Below are positions 21,882-33,713 of a stretch of DNA of 64,000 bases, one piece after another (position 1 is the first letter of the stretch; every line of letters begins with the position of its first letter). The DNA is from Calycina herbarum (lineage: Eukaryota > Ascomycota > Leotiomycetes > Helotiales > Pezizellaceae). Made by a program: the position numbers and the translations under genes. The notes under the pieces are model-generated. The model did no database searches. It was not told the origin of the DNA and saw only the letters and a list, made by a program, of their open reading frames with translations. Location: NCBI GenBank assembly GCA_001414485.1, contig LLEY01000013.1, positions 310,001 to 374,000 on the forward strand. The letters run 5' to 3'.

Positions 21882-22902
21882 GGAAAAGAGGGTGGGAAAG
21901 ACCTCGCGACGCACCGACTTTTTTACGAGGATCATGAATCACGGTTACTGCATTAAAAGGAGAAAATTTTGTGTGGGACTTTTTTGTTTCTGCTTTTTTT
22001 TTCTTTATATACGATTTGAACTTTTGGGGCTACGCTTTTTTATTATTTTCAAATGCAAAATTTTTGTATTGAGTTTGTTTATTACTTCTTGTTGAAAGAG
22101 ATATCACTGATGTTTTTTTCTTCTTTTTGGTTACTGTGGGACAGAGAAGAAATGGATGCATGGGCTGGGTTTGGAATGTGGGCTGAATGTGTGAGATAGT
22201 TAGGAGAATTGAAACTATTGTATGAGCTGCTCTGAGACAATTAGAAAATATGTGTTGTGATTCTCGCTTTTTTAATCAACGCTTAGTATTTCCCTGGGAT
22301 CAGTAATAACCAATCAGAGTCAAAAGCAAGGCGGGCCAGATTGGGGTTAACAAAACATAGCAAAAATTTGGCTAGTGTAATCAAATTCTGACTTAATAGA
22401 ATTCATTTGCTATTGATTACTTGTTGGTTAGTCCTCAAAGCAGAGCCGATCCCAGCTGGACAATAAAAGCGGCAGTAAATATATCAAGTTCGCACCTGTG
22501 CAGGGTAATTCAGAGTAATTATTCTAAACATTTGACAATATTGACCTAGGTGTCTTAGAACAATCAAGTTTAATTGTCCAAAGTATCAGGTGCATGGAAC
22601 CTAACAGCTTCTTACAGCAGCTCCTCTGCACCAACCACCACGCCTTTCTTTCCGCCATGAAATCTAATGCCGCATTCAGCCGGCGGAATAGCTTGCAATT
22701 GCCCATGCGAGAAGATGAATGAAGAGAATGACCGGTCACACCCACATCTTTTCAAGCTCAGATTAGTGAATCAACCCCCGACAGCGGCCGACAAAGCGCT
22801 AGTAGACAGTGCCTAGAGGAGGGGTTATTCCACCCCCACCTCAAGGTTCCTCTCTCTGTATTCATCAAGACCAAACCTTCAACACCACGCCGTCGCAGCA
22901 TA
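21882..22902. other. intergenic with a MITE
   Basis: It contains the T-rich 3' flank of the Kelch-BTB gene (21960-22090) and a foldback MITE (22456 to about 22650). The NPT promoter must lie in the last 250 bp. Confidence 0.5.
22456..22650. mobile_element. foldback MITE, copy 4
   Basis: It begins CTGGACAATAAAAGCGGCAGTAAATA, the family left end. It continues with GAGTAATTATTCTAAACATTTGACAAT, almost identical to the copy at 54.6 kb. The right end, with ACCAACCACCACG, is degraded. It lies about 250 bp upstream of the NPT start. Confidence 0.7.
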
Positions 22903-24367
22903 ATGGACTTCAACGGCTCTTCTCCCTTCCCCGAGGGAGTAATCTCCTTCCTCGATACCGATCTCTATAAATTGACTATGCAATGCGCCGTCCTCAAATA
23001 CTTCTCAAAGATCCGAGTTACGTACGCTTTCCACAATCGCACGCCGGAAAAGAAGCTATCCAGAGCAGCTTTCAACTGGCTCCAAGCTCAAATCAATAGT
23101 CAGTCACTCACGAATGCCTTACCTTTGACATCACTAATAAGCAAAAGAACTGGGCAACATCGCGCTCTCAACCGACGAGTTTCGCTTTCTGAAATCGACT
23201 TGCACCTACCTCAACCAGCCTTATCTCGATTTCCTCAAAGAGTTCCGCCTGAACCCGCGCGAGCAAATCGAGGCTACCTTTACCCCCGAGAAGGACACGG
23301 GAAGCGACGAGGATATCGGAGAGTTCTGTCTGAACATCAAGGGATTATGGGTGGAAACAATTCTTTACGAAATCCCCCTCCTTGCTCTGACAAGTGAGGC
23401 TTACTTCCGCTTTATGGATACGGATTGGTCATACGACGGGCAAGAAGACAAGGCTTATGCAAAGGGAATGCGCCTACTGGAGGCAGGCTGTGTCGTGTCA
23501 GAATTCGGTACGCGCAGGCGTAGAGACTACCACACCCAAGCCCTAGTCTTCCGTGGACTTGTCAAGGCAAAGAAGGAAGGAGAGAGGCTGGGTTTGACTG
23601 GAAAAATTTCTGGGACGAGTAATGTTCATTTGGCAATGAGATTTGGCATTCCTCCAATTGGTACGGTTGCTCACGAATGGTTTATGGGAGTTGCGGCTAT
23701 CACTGGTGATTACAAGAATGCTACCACGACTGCATTGAGTTACTGGGTTGGATGTTTTGGAGAGGGCGTTCTTGGAATTGCGCTTACGGATACCTTCGGC
23801 ACCCCGGTTTTCCTGAAAGCTTTCAGCGAACCAATCAAACCCGTTGGAGAACTGGAATCCGGAAAAAGTGTTATTTCGAGCGATTCGGCGAACGGAAATG
23901 TCAAGGCAAAGACATATGCAGAGGTTTTCACTGGAGTACGACAAGATTCCGGCGATCCAGCCAACTTTGTGAAAATGATGAAGGACTTTTATGACAGCCA
24001 AGGCATCACCGAGAAAAAGACCATTGTCTTCTCCGACTCCTTGAATATTGATCTCTGTCTCGAGTACAAGAAGATTTCCGACGAAGCCGGTTTCAACACG
24101 TCATTTGGTGTCGGAACATTTTTCACGAATGATTTCGTACACCTCAAGACAGGCGCCAAGTCTACACCCCTCAACATTGTCATCAAACTGAATAGCGCTG
24201 AGGACCGATCAGCTATCAAGATCAGTGACAATATTGGCAAGAATACTGGTGATTCAGCGACTGTTCAACAAGTCAAGAAGGATCTGGGTTATGTAGAGAG
24301 AGAGTGGGCCCAGGGAGATGAGGCGAAACGATGGGGAAGTGACGATGTTGACAAGAGCAAGCAGTAG
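22903..24367 (+). CDS. npt1: nicotinate phosphoribosyltransferase
   Basis: It converts nicotinate and PRPP to nicotinate mononucleotide with ATP hydrolysis, the Preiss-Handler entry to NAD. Coding is join(22903..23098, 23148..24367), 471 residues, near the usual fungal length. The 49-bp intron has GTCAGT, CACTAAT and AAAAG and joins QAQIN to KLGNIALST. Family marks are the N-terminal LDTDLYKLTMQ, the phosphate-binding FGTRRRRDYHTQ, GTSNVHLAMRFGIPPIGTVAHEW (with the autophosphorylated His), and GVRQDSGDP. No defects are seen. The ATG is the first in frame and follows a short CT/CA-rich leader. Confidence 0.96.
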
Positions 24368-25944
24368 ACTTACCCACTTTTTGCTTTGACCAAAATCATC
24401 GCCTTGCGAGTTCGTTTTGGACGACGCTATCATTCATGCATATCATGGCGTGCAAGAACGAAAAACCCTTCAGAGGTCGACCGAACCCCTTTTTGAACAC
24501 CCATTTCAACATGGAAAGTGCCACTGAGCCATTGATACAAGGGCAGTCTCGTTTTGAGCGGTCTCTGGAAATGTTCAGGATATAGGAGTCACTCTCTTGA
24601 AGTTCCAAACACTCAGTTTTCAGGTCGGGGAACAGGACGGCCCCGAAGGAAAGAATATTATAGGACGAAAGCTAGCAGACGAGATAAATAAAATACCCTG
24701 TTTAGGATTTCCTTGTTTTTTTCATAGCGCAGGCAGGCAGGCGGCAGGGCAGGGCAGGCATTCTACCTAGATCCCTTTAGAATAAGGGCTCGATGCCTGA
24801 TTTATACCAATTGACTTTTTTGTAAATACGTCCTTGAGGTTTTGTTGTTGGTGACGACGCAACTTCCCAAGACTGTCATAGAGAGAGAGAGAAATGGGTT
24901 CTTTTTCTTTCTAAAAGATTCTCGAACAATAACATCGATTGTGAGAACGGTTTGAAAGAAGAATGAAAGTTCGTTGCTCTTCGTTGTCCTAAATTTACTG
25001 GAGCAATTGAATTGACTTGAGGACTTCTAGCACACTATCTTTCCATGGGGATGATGATCGAGCCGTCTTACCTGGAAGAAGAGCATTCAGTGCAATTGCC
25101 AAAGGTAGCAATTTGATTTTAGATCAGACTTGGGCGGCGATACGATATTTATCGTATCGCTGATTATTATCGGATCACTTCTATCCGATACGGGGTTTTG
25201 ACGCTAGTGCTTTATAGTACTAAATAAATATTTTATAGCTTATATTTACTATTTGAAATCTACTTTATTATATGTAAAAGTTATTATATAAATCTTAATT
25301 TAGTAGAAGATTCTTATAATACTAGGATTTGTCTCTTTAATTTACTATATAAAATATATGACTTTATTTTTATGTTTAGAGACTAAGTATTCTATTGGCT
25401 CTCGGCCGGAAGAACTGTTTTCCTCTAGATTAAACATTTTCCGCCGATAAACGTTCGATATATTATCGGATCACTTAATACGATACGTCGTACCGATAAT
25501 ATCGCCGCCCAAGTCTGTTTTAAACAAAAGGATCAACAGAGTAGACTTGACTTGTCTTATTATTGGTTTTGGCGATGTGTTTAGTTGAGAGCTCTTCGTA
25601 GGCTGTCTATCAATAGCTTGATTTTCATTGCTCTGCTGTTCGTAGGTTACCTACGAATAGAGTAATGACACTTTTACTTCGGTTCGTAATACAACTCCGA
25701 CATTGGGGAATAGGACATACAGAGGTTAAAGACAAGCTACTAAGGTTACAAACCCCGTAATTGACATCTTGTAAGTGCTTGTCACTGATTGAGAGTCCTT
25801 TTCCAAACAGACAAATGTCATTTACAATACGTCTCAGTTCAGGTCAAACTTGTTATTAATCTGTAGATCACACAACACAGAAACAACACAGGACAAACTT
25901 TGCTCATTGCGAAAGCTTTTCATAAATGCATTACGCAGCGCTTT
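24368..25944. other. intergenic with a hAT-type MITE
   Basis: The region holds the NPT 3' flank with short GGCAGG repeats near 24730, then a MITE at 25125-25517. A 70-codon minus frame at 24396-24608 has no support. Confidence 0.5.
25125..25517. mobile_element. hAT-like MITE A, copy 1
   Basis: This 393-bp element is bounded by CAGACTTGGGCGGCGATA and its inverse TATCGCCGCCCAAGTCTG. Flanks TTTTAGAT (25117-25124) and TTTTAAAC (25518-25525) look like a diverged 8-bp target duplication differing by two transitions. The interior is A+T-rich and non-coding. It shares GACGCTAGTGCTTTATAGTA and AAGTTATTATATAAATCTTA with the copy at 36.7 kb, confirming one family. Confidence 0.9.
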
Positions 25945-28900
25945 CTATGTCGTTTCCGAAACACTCCAAATCTCCATCCCATTCCCCACAACTAGAATCT
26001 GCTTCTTCCCATCATGACCCTCGTTCTCTTCGGTCCCTCCACTCAAAATGGCCAAATCCCCAACATCAGCGACAGAAGTGAAAACATCCCCCGTATTCTT
26101 GATCTCCACCACAACAATTCCCTCACTTCCAGAAACAGAAACTTCCCATTCCTTGACCCTCTGATCATTACTCGAAGTCACCACACGAAAGCTCTCCTTT
26201 CCCCCATCAACAACCGATACAGGCATGATGCAAACTCCCGTAATAGCAGCAGCATGAGCAGCTCTCAGTATGAAAGTTCTTGGCTTGCAAGACATATCAT
26301 GACTTTGGTACATTGAAATCGCCAGAGCATTATCATCACCCCCCGTAGCAACGAGGAAATAATCTTCCGCTTGCGACTTGACGAAATTCAAAGATTTAAT
26401 CGCGTTCTGATGGATTTTCGAGGTAGAAAGCATCTCCAACCTCGGTGGCGAGGGATGAAAACTATTCTCCATATCCTCCCCCACAAACTGGTGATTAAGC
26501 GGTAACTTCCAAATCGGTATCCTCCCATCAGTCGACGCCGTCAAAATCGTCATCGCATCCCCTTGAATCCCCAAATGCCTAATCTGCGTAAGACAAGAAG
26601 AAGTATAATTCCCCGTCCCGATCAAGAGATATCCCGTCCATTTATTATAGATATAACATCGAATGGTAGAATCTGAATAAGCAAGACTTATCAAGAGACT
26701 TTCTTGTCCGTCGGGGGTTAAGGCTAGAGGACATTCTGTGACGTCGAAACTCATGATTCGGAGATCTTGGTCTGGGGAGGGGTCTGGACAGGTGGCTTCG
26801 CAGATTACGCCGATGCCGAATCTGGGGATGTCTGAGATGGACCAGATGAAGAATTCTTCGTTGCCGCCGCTGCTGAGGAGGTAGTGGGATTTGTGCCATT
26901 GGAGGTATTGGATTCCTGCTGTGTGGCTTTGGACTACTGCTAGACAGTTGAAGTTGGTTTCGAGATTGCCGTTTTCGTCATCGTATCGCCAGATTCGAAT
27001 AGCTGTGTCTTCGGCACCAGTGGCGATGAACCTCTTGTCACTGGAAATGGCAGTCGTCTTTATCTCTCGTCCATGTCCACCCTGCTTGATGATTTCATGC
27101 GAGGGTTTGGCTTGCGAATGTATGTAAAGTTTCGAGGCCTTGGTGTAAACGAAATGTCCAGCACCCCCAGACTTTTCAAGAGCAGAGTAGGCATAACTTC
27201 GATGAGCACCACCACAATCGACACTTGTAATTTCATATTGCTTAGTTTCATTCCAGACAATGAAGTTCTTGCTTTTGAATCCGTAGAGAATCAGATCTCC
27301 ATCTTCAAACCAGGCTGCCTCAATCATGGGTCCGAAAGAAGGTGTGCCGCAATGGACAGGATTGATTTCCCCTATTATCTCATCGTTGGAGCTATAGAAT
27401 CCCAGGGAGAATATGGAATAGACTCCATTTCTACCTGTTGTCAAGATATATATCTTTTCGGGGCTCTCGGTTGATGAGGGAAGAACAAGTATGGTTGTAA
27501 ATGAATCTCCTGAACTAAACCGCTGATCGTTCCAAGTGCATATTGGGTGCTTCATATTTTGTGGATGGTAAACAGCCAGTGTTCCTTTCCGTGAACCGAG
27601 TATTAACATCCCAATGTACATGCCACCAGCTGTAACCACAAAATCATCGGGTAGGACGTATCGATAAGTATCCCCACCCTGTGGTTTTACTGAGAAAAGA
27701 GTGGCACCTTTATTTGAAAGGGTAGTCACTAGGAGGCTGTAAGTGTCTGTCTGCGTGTCATGAATCTTGAACATATCGGCAACTTTCCCATTGACCTTTC
27801 CTATCTCTTCAACTAAATTTTCTGGTCGAAAGGAATATATCCTGCCGTTTGCTCCAGCAAGGAAGGCTGTAGAAAGCTCGGGAAATCCTTCAATGATGGA
27901 ATACGATCTCAAATCATCTTTGCCTGATTGTGGTAGAAATACCTCATTACAAGCTAAGGGGGTGTTCAGCTGGCCTGTTAATATGCGCCCAAAGGTGGTA
28001 GTTGTGATGAATGTGTCTCGAGTCACAAAGGCGTATCGATTGAAACCATCTTTGAATACTTTTTTCGCCTTTTTCTTCTTTTTGGCTGGCTTTTCGTCGG
28101 ATGTTGAACTGGTGATAGGTTCCGAGTCTGAGAGAATATCATCTTGGAATGGTTGGATGGTCGTTGGGTTGCTGGGTTCATGCAGAGGGAGACGACTGAC
28201 GACCTCTTCGAGATCCCATACGTTTAGTGACACTTCGCTATCAACAGGTTCAGCCATGTTCCCCATTGAGGAAGTATTTTTGGCCCCAGCCACTTCCATG
28301 CTGTATTTGGAGATTTTTCCATCCGCTCCTCCCGTGGCAATTTGAAAGATTCCATTATCTTCGGATATTAAAGCTGATGACCAAATATGCTTTCCGCTGT
28401 GAAAAGCATATGTATCAACGTGGCTGAGCTTAGCTGTTGAGTCGGAGCCAGATTTTTGGGAGACTTGGTACCCCTCCATTTCAACATCAGAGTCATCTCG
28501 TTCTGCGATTTCCAGAGACCACTGCTGCGCAGTGGAGTCTTCCCCCAAGGACAGGATGTTGACAAGAGGAAACTCGAGATCTTTGGATTCTCCAATAAGG
28601 AACTTGACACCCCATATCCTCGAAGCGTGACCCATCACCATAGCCAGGCATCTTTCACCTGGAGGACTGGTTCCCACATCTCGTTCGTTCTCTCCAAATC
28701 CCGTTTCCCGTAGGGTGTATTCTGCTCTCGCTCCGCTCTTTTCGGGATTCTCTGCTAGATCCCAGATCCGAATCGCACGATCGTCACTACAACTTGCTAG
28801 GAATCTAGTTTGCGTACTTCCGGGTCCAACAATGACTGGCGAAATGTTGACCCCAAAAATTGATCCCTCGTGGCCAGTAAAAGTAAAGAGGGACTGGACA

Positions 28901-29675
28901 TTTCCGAATGAGCCATCCTCCGACACGGATCCTCTCCAGTATAGAATTTCTCCAAACACGGTTCCCGCTGCTACTAGAATTTGTTCGGGGGTATTCCAAA
29001 CCACGTGTGCCGAGTACAAGATTGACTCAGATGGTGAAGGCAAATCCTCGACCGTAGGTTGTCCATTTTTGTCGAAGCTGGCTCTGAGGAGAGCATTGTG
29101 AGCAGTTACGAGAACACAACTGGATTCCCATATTGCCACATCCAGAACCCAATCTGATACCGAGATGGCTCTATCCGCAATGCTGGTAACGTTTCCATGT
29201 AGAACATGCCCGAAATCAAGTTTACTGAGCAATATCAGACTGTTCCCACCCCAGATGACCACTTGCAAATCATTGCTCTGAGAACTCCTGTTGACGGCGA
29301 TTCCATGGACGGTTTGCTCTTGGAATACCTCGCACTGAGATATCAATTTTGAATTTCCTGCATTAAAGATCTTCAAGAAGGACCCTTCAGCAGCCAAGAG
29401 TAGACGCGTTCCAACGCCAGTGGTATAGAATTCAAGAGCTGTCACCGGGTTGAGTGTATGAACATGCTAGAACTCAGTCAGATCTTGTGTTGATATCAAC
29501 CATCAAAAAGCAAATATAGCAAACGGGCTTGAATTTCGTGATGGCATGTCACCCATCATATGAGCACTTGCTCAAAAATACAAAGCCCGTTCGCGCGCCC
29601 TAGCGACCCGAGACAACAAAAATAACTATACAGGGAAAAGAGAATTTTCGGCTTGTTACTAACCTTGATCGACAT
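25945..29675 (-). CDS. rtt10: WDR6/RTT10-like WD-repeat protein
   Basis: Yeast Rtt10 (Trm734) partners the Trm7 methyltransferase for 2'-O-methylation of position 34 in tRNA anticodon loops; human WDR6 is its counterpart. Coding is complement(join(25945..29466, 29664..29675)), 1177 residues. The first coding exon is only MSIK; a 197-bp intron (GTTAGT, CTGACT, TTCTAG) joins it to HVHTLNPVTALEFY. Many WD blades are visible, for example FLASCSDDRAIRIWDL, FIATGAEDTAIRIWRY and MTILTASTDGRIPIWKL, forming two or three propellers. A lysine run (KPAKKKKKAKK) sits near the middle. Its start faces the SDR at 29817 with only 141 bp between them. Confidence 0.88.
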
Positions 29676-29816
29676 TGAGAAGCCTGGTGTTGTTGAGGTT
29701 TTCGGGGTGGGTTAGTTATGCAAGTGCTGCACAATTTCCAAGCGAGCCCGGGCAAATCGCGGGGAAGAAAATTTCGAGCTCTCCAACCTCCTCAATTTTC
29801 CTCAACAACCACCACC
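29676..29816. promoter_or_regulatory. compact bidirectional promoter between WDR6-like gene and SDR
   Basis: Only 141 bp separate the two divergent ATGs, so both transcripts must start here or inside the leaders. No defined factor site is recognised. Confidence 0.5.
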
Positions 29817-30682
29817 ATGGAATCCTACCTGTCGTCACTTTTTGGCCTGAAGGGCAAGAAGGCCTTGGTTACAGGAGGGACACGCGGTATTGGAAGAGGT
29901 CTTGCCGTGGCCTTGTACTCCAGCGTCGCGCTCCGGTAAGAATTTGCTAATGACCTCACGATAGGGCATCCGCTGGCGCCGACATAATTCTACTTGTGCG
30001 AGACCCGAACTCGACGGCGGTACACGAAACTATCTCAGCACTCGAATCATGCGATCGGAAATGCAGCATGTATCAATGCGACCTGTCCAATCGAGCTCGG
30101 CTTCTTTCCATCGTTCCAGAGATTACTCGCGATGGCCACGAAATTGATATTTTTGTCCATTGTGGCGGCCTTCAACATCGATGTCCAGCTGAGGACTTTC
30201 CAGACTCCAATTGGGACGAGATAATTGGGGTTAATCTCACGGCTGGCTTTCAACTGAGCAGAGAGCTTGCGAAGCTCTGGCTGAATACGACGTTGAAAGC
30301 CACAGAATCACCCTCGAACGTTCAAGGAAGGAAGAAAATTGTCTTCATCGCAAGCCTGACCACATACGTTGGGAGCACCGAGATACCGGCATACACTGCA
30401 AGCAAAGGGGCAATTGGGCAATTGACCAAGGCTCTGAACAACGAGTGGATGGCCAAGGGCATCAATGTCAATGCAATTGCTCCAGGATACATCGGAACGG
30501 ACTTGACGAGTGATCTCAGAGATGGGTCCGATAAAGAGAAGAAGATATTGGATCGAATACCTGCCGGGAGATGGGGATTGCCAGAGGATATGGCTGGATC
30601 AGTGATTCATCTATGCTCCAGAAGCGGCGACTATATTGGCGGAGAAGTACATGCGGTTGATGGCGGTTTTTTGGGAAGATGA
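29817..30682 (+). CDS. short-chain dehydrogenase/reductase (KduD/gluconate dehydrogenase-like)
   Basis: This is a classical SDR of 271 residues, closest in appearance to 2-deoxygluconate or 2-keto-3-deoxygluconate dehydrogenases, probably NAD(P)-linked. Coding is join(29817..29914, 29965..30682). A 50-bp intron with a GTACTC donor joins GRGLAVAL to ASAGADIILLVRD; the better-looking GTAAGA donor at 29936 would leave only 29 bp and is rejected. Motifs are TGGTRGIGRG at about 19-28, Ser163, and YTASK at 176-180. The usual NNAG is replaced by HCGG (about 98-101), an uncommon change at a structural motif. The C-terminus ends VDGGFLGR. The substrate is inferred only. Confidence 0.85.
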
Positions 30683-31001
30683 AGAACCAATGTCTATTCC
30701 CATTGCCAGCTGTGCATGACTTTTGTTGTGGCACGCATGATACATATTGCTAATCAAAGCACCCAGCATTAATAATCATGGTACGTCTCAAAGATATTTT
30801 CTCGCTTTTTCCTTCGTTTTCATGATGACTACATTTATGCTCTTAAGAACGGCCAACTGAATTTTTTATGTTGATCAACCAATATTTCATGTCTGATCTT
30901 TCTCCGATGTCCCATTCGCTTTGGTTTTGACTAGTCATAATTTATTGTAGCTAACCAAATAAATAGACAGAACTTTTACGAACTTGCAAAGCATACACTG
31001 G

Positions 31002-31164
31002 CTCGTGGTGGACATTAAAACGGCAGTAAATAAATTACCCGTTGTTCGAGCTTCCTAGTACTATTTGGAACTTGATTTTTCTAAAAACATCTGGTTTAGT
31101 AGTCTTAGCTTGTTGCAAGTACGAACCTGCTATATTTGCTGCCACTCTTAGTGTCCATCGCGAG
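31002..31164. mobile_element. foldback MITE, copy 5 (best-defined ends)
   Basis: The left end CTCGTGGTGGACATTAAAAC is matched by the inverse of the right end, giving CTCGCGATGGACACTAAGAG: an imperfect terminal inverted repeat of about 31 bp, with mismatches mainly transitions. The flanks are both ACTGG (30997-31001 and 31165-31169), a possible 5-bp target duplication. Length is 163 bp and it is non-coding. Confidence 0.8.
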
Positions 31165-31389
31165 ACTGGTCATACTGCTACGTGTCTTGGTAGATTAGAG
31201 TGCGCTACTCTCCTAATCACAATCATCATAATTTCTTCAGGCAAGCGCTCTAGAGAGGAAATATGGCAGTTGGAGGCGTCGTTGGGGTCTGTTGAATCGC
31301 TTTGGAGACCGTACATCTTTTTACCTTACTAGACCATTTTTTGTAGTTCAATTATATTCTCAATTCTCAAATACCCTGGACTCAATAAA

Positions 31390-32110
31390 AGTCTCATCCC
31401 GTCTAGATTCCCACATTTCAAGATATTTGGTGCTCTGGAGAAAGCTCTTTACCACTGCAAAGTAAAAGTGTCTGAGTTTGGGTTGACAAGATCCGAAGAG
31501 TGAGAGGGAAGGAACGACCCCTCGTCTGGTCCGTCAGAGTGGGTCAGGTCGAGATCGAGTCAATAGTGTGAGGAGGGAACGACCTCATGTCTCGGCTCTC
31601 AGGTCGAGCTCAGGTAAGAGTGCGAGAGCTCAGTCGCGTCCCTTGTCTAATGATGGCCGATTCCAAAGTCTTCCCTTCCGGGACTCTACCTGACGAGAAC
31701 AGAGGGAATTTCGTCTCAACTCAACATCACTCCAACTTATCTCAAGCTATGGAAGTATGTACAAGTATATTCCCAACTACTTCCAACGGCTGTCTGACTT
31801 ACCCGTGGCTCGTTCGTACGGTATAAGTCATTATCCTGTATGCTTCCGTATATCTTAGGATATTTTGGTGCGCGGAAAAATGGCGCAGGTTCTAGTCTAG
31901 AGGGAGGCAGGTTTCCCAACTCCAAATGTGAAAGTTTTTGGGTTGGGTTGAAGATTTGGGGTCGATGTATGAGTTGCCAGGGAAAGAGCGACTTGAGGTC
32001 TTGCCCAAGTGAGGATAGGGTTGTGTCGCCGTTAACGCAACCTTGACGTCGACTCGACCAAAGGAGAAGTCGGGGGCCAAATCGACTCAAGGTCGCTCCT
32101 TCCCTTGACC
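31390..32110. repeat. degenerate direct repeats, possible retroelement relic
   Basis: Two blocks about 450 bp apart share words in the same order: GATATTTGGTGC..GGA near 31430 and GATATTTTGGTGCGCGGA near 31860, each followed by a GAAAGT/AAAAGTG stretch and GGGTTG. Each is followed by GGTCGAG/CGACC-rich sequence. This could be a decayed LTR or another dispersed repeat. No reverse transcriptase or other coding remnant is seen. Confidence 0.35.
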
Positions 32111-32888
32111 CCGTCCCTCGGCCACCACCTCTGCAGACAGGACTCATCCATCCTCTAGTCGATCGAGTATAACCCCCCCTTCCCCATCGGATTCCCTTCC
32201 ATATACACAATTTATCGTCATCGAAATTGAAACGCGAGGGGGGGAAGACAAATCAATACAATAATTGTCCTTGTACGGAGAAGCCATAACAAGTCAATCT
32301 GGCCACTCAAGATGTCGTTGTCGGTCTCGCGCAAGTGCCGCAGCATCCTTCCTATACAACTCACGAGCACGCGACAAGCACTCGTCCACAAGGCTGAATC
32401 TGCGAGGCGAGGGCATCTGTTTGATCTTGTTCCCAGAAGTTCGAAAATTGCCTTTTTAAGACGCAGTGGTGTACTTGCATACTGAAATGATCGAAGCCCA
32501 TCCCTGTCCTCGTAGTGTTCTGACAGCGATTGGATATTCCGTAATTAGGATGTTTGTGCGACTCTAGTGAGCTTACTTGACGTGAGATTCTGCACAGAAC
32601 TTTTGCTTCGCTTCGCTTCATTGATTGTTCCGTCGAACTTATGTGAATGTATGGGATTGTACCTAGATATTGAGGAATTTGTTACGTCCGTAAATTGCTT
32701 TTGCGGCTGGCTGTGGTGTCCTGGGTCTGGATCTTATGCAACTGGGTCGAAGACTGATACTGAACTTGTCACCGATAATTTAAGGAATTGTTGAATAGAA
32801 TTGATCACTCTTGGCTTTTGATATTATAATAGCCCTTCTGTCTTGTCTCATATTTTCCAACACAAGCCCTCCCAAACCTGTCTTAAAA

Positions 32889-33713
32889 ATGAACCTCTCC
32901 TCCATCTTCCAAGCAATAATCGCGTTCCTCGTATCTCCTATGATCCCCTATGATCCTGCGGTACTTCATAAAAATCAGACTCCTCCAAAAATCTACCGGA
33001 CTCACAAAAACCAAATGGAAAGCGAGACTCATTATCCACCAACTCACACCAAACACAATGACCTCAATCTGACCAAAACCAAATATCAGCGTCTGTTAGA
33101 CGCCATGCCATGTCCCGCCTACGGCACGTTAGATGTTGAGAGCCCAAAATGTAGCTGCGAGAAAGATCTCAAATTCTCTGGTGATGAAAGAGGAAGTTTC
33201 TTAGGATATGATTGTTGGAGTTTTGAGGATTTGGATGGGAGGTATGGGTGTAGGTAAGGAATTGTGCCTTTCCCATGGAGCCCAGTGTTCCAAGAGTTCT
33301 CGGTCGTTGAGCAAGAGAATAGAGTTTTTGAACAAAATATACTAACATGATCTTTGATCTATCCAGTACTGCATATTTCGCTCACGAAACCTCGCATATC
33401 TCATACCTCACCAAAGAAGCCCGTCTCTTCTATCAGAACAGTAATTCGAAACAGAAACTCTTTCCCCACCACTCACGGACTTTGCCACCGGTACAGAGTA
33501 ATGACCCTTCTATAAGAATCACGGGGGAGAAGACTTGGACTTGTTTGGAAGAGGGTATGTACCTCTCAATATTCGCAAATTAAATCGTTTGTTTGGAAGT
33601 AGGGTTGCTGACTCTTGTTTTGTGTGGGTGAAGATGGTTGGTGGAGTGTTGGAAAAGACTGGGAATTGATACTGCAGGTGGAGAATACTTCTACGTCGGA
33701 TGTTGAGATGTGA
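32889..33713 (+). CDS. small six-cysteine candidate secreted protein
   Basis: I recognise no family. Coding is join(32889..33253, 33367..33554, 33634..33713), 210 residues, supported by three consistent splice junctions (GTAAGG/ATCCAG, GTATGT/GTGAAG). The N-terminus MNLSSIFQAIIAFLVSP has a hydrophobic core that could be a signal peptide, though a weak one. The mature part has six cysteines (MPCPAYG, KCSCEK, YDCWSF, YGCR, WTCLEE), an even number suited to three disulfides, and is Trp/Tyr-rich near the C-terminus (TWTCLEEDGWWSVGKDWEL). It lies between a repeat island and degenerate tandem repeats. A host-interaction or cell-wall role is possible but is inference. Confidence 0.65.

Larger units (their letters stand above)
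30683..32888. other. repeat island between SDR and candidate secreted protein
   Basis: It holds a foldback MITE (31002-31164) and degenerate direct repeats with GGTCG motifs (31390-32110). Several small overlapping frames exist on both strands; none is supported. Confidence 0.5.

Noticed and set aside
29936..29964. GTAAGA donor for the SDR intron
   Set aside because: It would leave a 29-bp intron and insert odd residues in the Rossmann fold; the GTACTC donor at 29915 restores VALASAGADI.
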